26,679 bases of DNA from an uncultured Mollicutes bacterium (GTDB lineage: Bacteria; Bacillota_I; Bacilli_A; RF39; UBA660), in the NCBI GenBank assembly GCA_900550145.1, contig URRF01000018.1, forward strand, positions 1 to 26,679. The letters run 5' to 3'. Below the pieces are notes generated by a model. That model searched no databases, had not been told where the DNA came from, and worked only from the letters and a program-made list of their open reading frames with translations. Below are positions 24,323 through 26,679 of this stretch, piece by piece. Each line of letters opens with the position of its first letter. Position 1 is the first letter of the stretch. A program made the translations under genes and the position numbers.

Positions 24323-24343
24323 GTTAATTTTTTTGAAATTAAC
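24323..24343. terminator. Stem-loop after the 175-aa gene
   Basis: GTTAATTT / AAATTAAC, a perfect 8-bp AT-rich stem with a 5-nt loop (TTTTG). T-runs on the - strand side are stronger than on the + strand side, so the direction is unclear. It is about 60 nt after the stop codon of the 175-aa gene. Confidence 0.4.
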
Positions 24344-24442
24344 AAACACAGTTCTATTAAAAACATATCTTTTTCTTAAAAAGAATAATTCAAATATGCA
24401 AGCAAAACAATATGAATATTAAACTACATACAGTGAGATGCA

Positions 24443-24799
24443 ATTATTGGATTATTTGATAAATTTAAGAAAAAAGAAAATGATGATTGGAAAAATGCTT
24501 ATATGGGAAACCCAAATTTTTATAAAGGTAAAGCTGGTAAGTCATTTTGTGCATTTACACTAACAGAAAATACCTTAACTTCACTTCCGAAGAATCCCAA
24601 ATCATTATATAAAATTGATGATACAGAAGTTGATGGATGAAAATTAATGCTTGTAAGTACAACTAATAATGGAGTTTTATGAGATATAGATTATTATAAG
24701 GCAATAAATAAACTAATGAAGTTTGTTATTGATGAAAAGGATAATAATATTTTGATTAGAGAACTATCACTAAAAGAATTAAATGAAGTATTGAAATGA
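24443..24799 (+). pseudogene. Small conserved protein broken by in-frame TGA codons
   Basis: Frame GLFDKFKKKENDDWKNAYMG... is open from about 24443 and is interrupted by TGA at 24638-24640 and 24680-24682, then ends at TGA 24797-24799 (or TAA 24803-24805). Around the stops it reads VDG(stop)KLMLVSTTNN and GVL(stop)DIDYYKAINK, clearly one continuous protein of about 118 residues. The first stop sits where a Trp is plausible; the second could replace Trp or Gly. The one other Trp (DDWKN) is TGG. The normal ATG is missing or off frame: the ATG at 24438-24440 is in another frame. Probably a decayed gene; the function of the family is unknown to me. Confidence 0.6.
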
Positions 24800-24823
24800 T
24801 TATAAATTACAATTTATTGATGA

Positions 24824-24852
24824 GATTAGTTTGGAATATAACTAATCTTTTT
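24824..24852 (+). terminator. Terminator before the SDR gene
   Basis: GATTAGTT (24824-24831) and AACTAATC (24840-24847), 8-bp perfect stem with an 8-nt loop, followed by TTTTT. Confidence 0.8.
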
Positions 24853-24890
24853 ACTATTCATATACTTCTTAAAAAATAATCGTGAAATTG

Positions 24891-24899
24891 TGGTATAAT
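24891..24899 (+). promoter_or_regulatory. Extended -10 promoter of the SDR gene
   Basis: TGGTATAAT (TGnTATAAT) ends at 24899, about 54 nt before the chosen GTG start. The -35 is poor. Confidence 0.55.
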
Positions 24900-24952
24900 A
24901 ATATAAGAGTGAGCTTAGATTTATTAGAATGGAGTGGCAGGTGATAAATATT

Positions 24953-25954
24953 GTGAAAAAAATCTATATAATAACAGGAGCAAATGGTTTTTTAGGTAAT
25001 AACATCATAAGGAAGTTAGAACAAGATGCTGATAATGAAATTAGGGCTTTTGTATTAAAAGGCGATTCTATTAAATCACTTGAAGGATTAAAATGTAAAA
25101 TCTACTATGGTGATGTAACTAAAAAAGAAACTTTATCATTAATTTTTGAAAATACTGATGGAAAAGAAGTTTTTGTAATTCATTGTGCTGCAGTAGTATA
25201 TATAAAATCAAAATACAATCCACTTGTTTATAATGTTAATGTTAATGGAACTAAAAATATAGTAGATAAGGTAATAGAGTCAAAAGCAAAACTTATCTAT
25301 ATTAGTAGTGTTCATGCAATCCCAGAGCCACCTAACAATGAATTAATAACAGAAATAACTAATTTTAACCCTGATAATGTTGAGGGATTATATGCAAAAA
25401 CAAAAGCAGAAGCTGCGAAGTATGTAATTGATGCAGTAAAGAGTAAAAATTTGAATGCTTGTATAATTCATCCATCTGGTATTATAGGTCCAAATGATTT
25501 TGGCAATAGTCACTTAACACAATTAATAAAAGAAGTTGCAAATGGCAAATTATTTGCTTGTGTAAAAGGTGGATATGATTTTGTTGATGTAAGAGATGTA
25601 GCAGATGGTGTTGTTAGTGCTTGTAAAAATGGTATTAATGGTGAATGCTATATCTTATCTAATAGATATATTGCAATAAAAGAATTATGCGATTTAATTT
25701 GTGATGTGCAAGGAAGAAAAAAGATTAAAATGGTATTGCCAATAGGTCTTGCAAAATTAATAGCACCTTTTTTTGAAGTATATTATAATTTAAAGAAACA
25801 AACTCCACTTTTTACAAAGTATTCACTATATACACTATCTTCTAATGCCAATTTCAGTAATGAAAAAGCTAAAGAAAAGTTGAAATTTAGAAATAGAAAT
25901 ATGAAAGATACAATAAAGGATACAGTTGAGTGGATGAATAAAAAGGAAAAATAA
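24953..25954 (+). CDS. Extended SDR, NAD-dependent epimerase/dehydratase (dihydroflavonol-reductase-like)
   Basis: 333 aa from GTG 24953, preceded by AGGTGA 8 nt upstream; an in-frame ATG at 24929 lies before that ribosome site and is less likely. The N-terminus KKIYIITGANGFLGNNI holds the TGxxGxxG cofactor site (T8-G15), and the catalytic Ser region ISSVHA and Y147xxxK151 (YAKTK) are intact. GDV (strand 3 end) and HCAAVV (adenine-binding loop) are also present. Later segments PSGIIGPND and KGGYDFVDVRDVADGVV fit the dihydroflavonol-4-reductase/3-beta-HSD branch of extended SDRs. It should be an active NAD(P)-dependent oxidoreductase of unknown substrate. It lies after its own terminator and promoter, so it is a separate unit. 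Confidence 0.85.
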   Translation: MKKIYIITGANGFLGNNIIRKLEQDADNEIRAFVLKGDSIKSLEGLKCKIYYGDVTKKETLSLIFENTDGKEVFVIHCAAVVYIKSKYNPLVYNVNVNGTKNIVDKVIESKAKLIYISSVHAIPEPPNNELITEITNFNPDNVEGLYAKTKAEAAKYVIDAVKSKNLNACIIHPSGIIGPNDFGNSHLTQLIKEVANGKLFACVKGGYDFVDVRDVADGVVSACKNGINGECYILSNRYIAIKELCDLICDVQGRKKIKMVLPIGLAKLIAPFFEVYYNLKKQTPLFTKYSLYTLSSNANFSNEKAKEKLKFRNRNMKDTIKDTVEWMNKKEK

Positions 25955-25994
25955 ATAATAATGCAAATTGCAATTTGGAAGTGATGTGTAAAGA

Positions 25995-26660
25995 GTGAAG
26001 AAGAAAGTAATCATAATTTTATTAGTCTTATTGTTCACAATTAGAAATTAGTTAAAAGATGGTGTCAAGGTAGAATATAAGGCATTTAAGAACTACTATG
26101 TTTATGAAATGATCCTTATATTGTTATTAGCAATTATAGTTATACCGAATATTATACTGACAATAAATAATATGATTCCATTTAATATAACAATCATTAG
26201 TACACTTTTAATTATTAATGTAGCACTTCCTATTATAGTGCTTGATATAAAGAACGATTTAGATATTAAAAATATACATCAGTATTATTTAAAGGAAGAG
26301 AAAATACCAGAATACAAAGACAAAGCAAAAATTTTAAATGTATGCTTGATAATTAGCATAGTAGTTTTAATTATTTAGGCAATTATAACAATACCAAATA
26401 TTACAAAAACGGAAAATTTAAGTGAAATTGAAAACACATTAGTCATTACTACTAATAAGGGTAATAAAATTGAAACGCAATATGAAATGTTTGATGGATT
26501 TAAAATAAAGATTCCAAGTGAATTTAAAATAATGAGTGATGAAATTGTTAATGTTAAATATTCAAATAGAAATGCACCATCACTTATTTTTAATTCTTTT
26601 GTTTTTATATTTAACATAAATAAGGTTCCTTTACATAACAAAAAAACTAACTATTTCTAG
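25995..26660 (+). pseudogene. Mosaic pseudogene of membrane and lipoprotein-like segments
   Basis: From a GTG at 25995 the frame reads VKKKVIIILLVLLFTIRN, TAG (26049-26051), LKDGVKVEYKAFKNYYVYE, then a membrane part MILILLLAIIVIPNIIL and a second helix pair, TAG (26376-26378), then AIITIPNITKTENLSEIEN and FKIKIPSEFKIMSDEIVNVKYS, ending in TAG (26658-26660). The first part looks like the start of a small secreted protein family ('...LKDG..VEYKA'), the middle like a different membrane protein, and the end like an exported domain. Two stops and abrupt changes of type suggest deletion fusions of several genes. The 89-aa ORF at 26109-26378 is just its central piece. Confidence 0.55.
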
Positions 26661-26664
26661 TTAG
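26640..26664 (-). terminator. Terminator of a - strand unit beyond the right edge
   Basis: On the - strand CTAACTA-GAAA-TAGTTAG (7-bp stem, GAAA loop) is followed by a run of seven T. It should end a - strand gene lying outside the window; its stem overlaps the end of the mosaic pseudogene. Confidence 0.8.
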
Positions 26665-26679
26665 CATTTATTACTCTCA

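Noticed and set aside
1..26679. Whole-genome TGA=Trp or TAG=sense code, to explain the interrupted genes
   Set aside because: Long conserved genes use TGG for Trp and have no internal TGA. TGA separates the GNAT and tex genes and TAG ends two clear genes, so the interruptions are local.

Overview
The window is a low-GC (very AT-rich) bacterial chromosome segment. Surface sortase B, an exosporium-type collagen-like protein, prealbumin/CNA-B-like surface domains, a LnrLMN-type ABC exporter with a TetR regulator, AGGAGG ribosome sites and short intergenic regions all fit an uncultured-type gut Bacillota (Clostridia or RF39-like Bacilli). The genetic code looks standard: long conserved genes use TGG for Trp, and both TGA and TAG end conserved genes.

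Region 1 (1-3240), surface and signalling. A response regulator runs off the left edge. Upstream of it on the same strand is a membrane-anchored 669-aa protein with six InlB-like repeats and a C-terminal domain that resembles the Pro-Pro endopeptidase/anthrax lethal factor fold but has lost its zinc motif. On the + strand are two prealbumin-like ORFs, the first broken by an in-frame TAG. Region 2 (3236-7400) is a LnrLMN-like exporter (one ATPase, two ABC-2 permeases), a flavodoxin remnant, and a TetR gene whose promoter is covered by a perfect 32-bp palindrome and whose apparent start codon is ATA.

Region 3 (7426-19363) is mostly core chromosome on the - strand: collagen-like protein, CmpB-family membrane protein, a + strand YgjV/acetyltransferase fusion, a MacB/FtsX-type ABC protein, an EamA transporter, a tight DUF368-GNAT-tex operon, an FAD oxidoreductase and a class B sortase with Lys where the catalytic Arg should be. 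Several gene ends are strong stem-loop terminators.

Region 4 (about 19400-26660) is accessory. It starts with two broken insertion sequences facing each other (IS110 with a candidate bridge-RNA leader, and an IS1595-like one). Then comes the most interesting locus: a retron, made of an extended -10 promoter, a structured msr-msd-like RNA of about 170 nt with complementary ends, and a reverse transcriptase with retron NAxxH, YSDD and VTG motifs. It is followed by two genes I cannot assign (322 and 175 aa), the first the obvious effector candidate. A nonsense-riddled gene, an extended SDR (NAD-dependent epimerase/reductase family) and a mosaic pseudogene close the window. The terminator-promoter stretch before the retron RNA resembles the one before the SDR gene, which suggests how the cassette may have entered.

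All family assignments come from reading the sequence; no database search was run.
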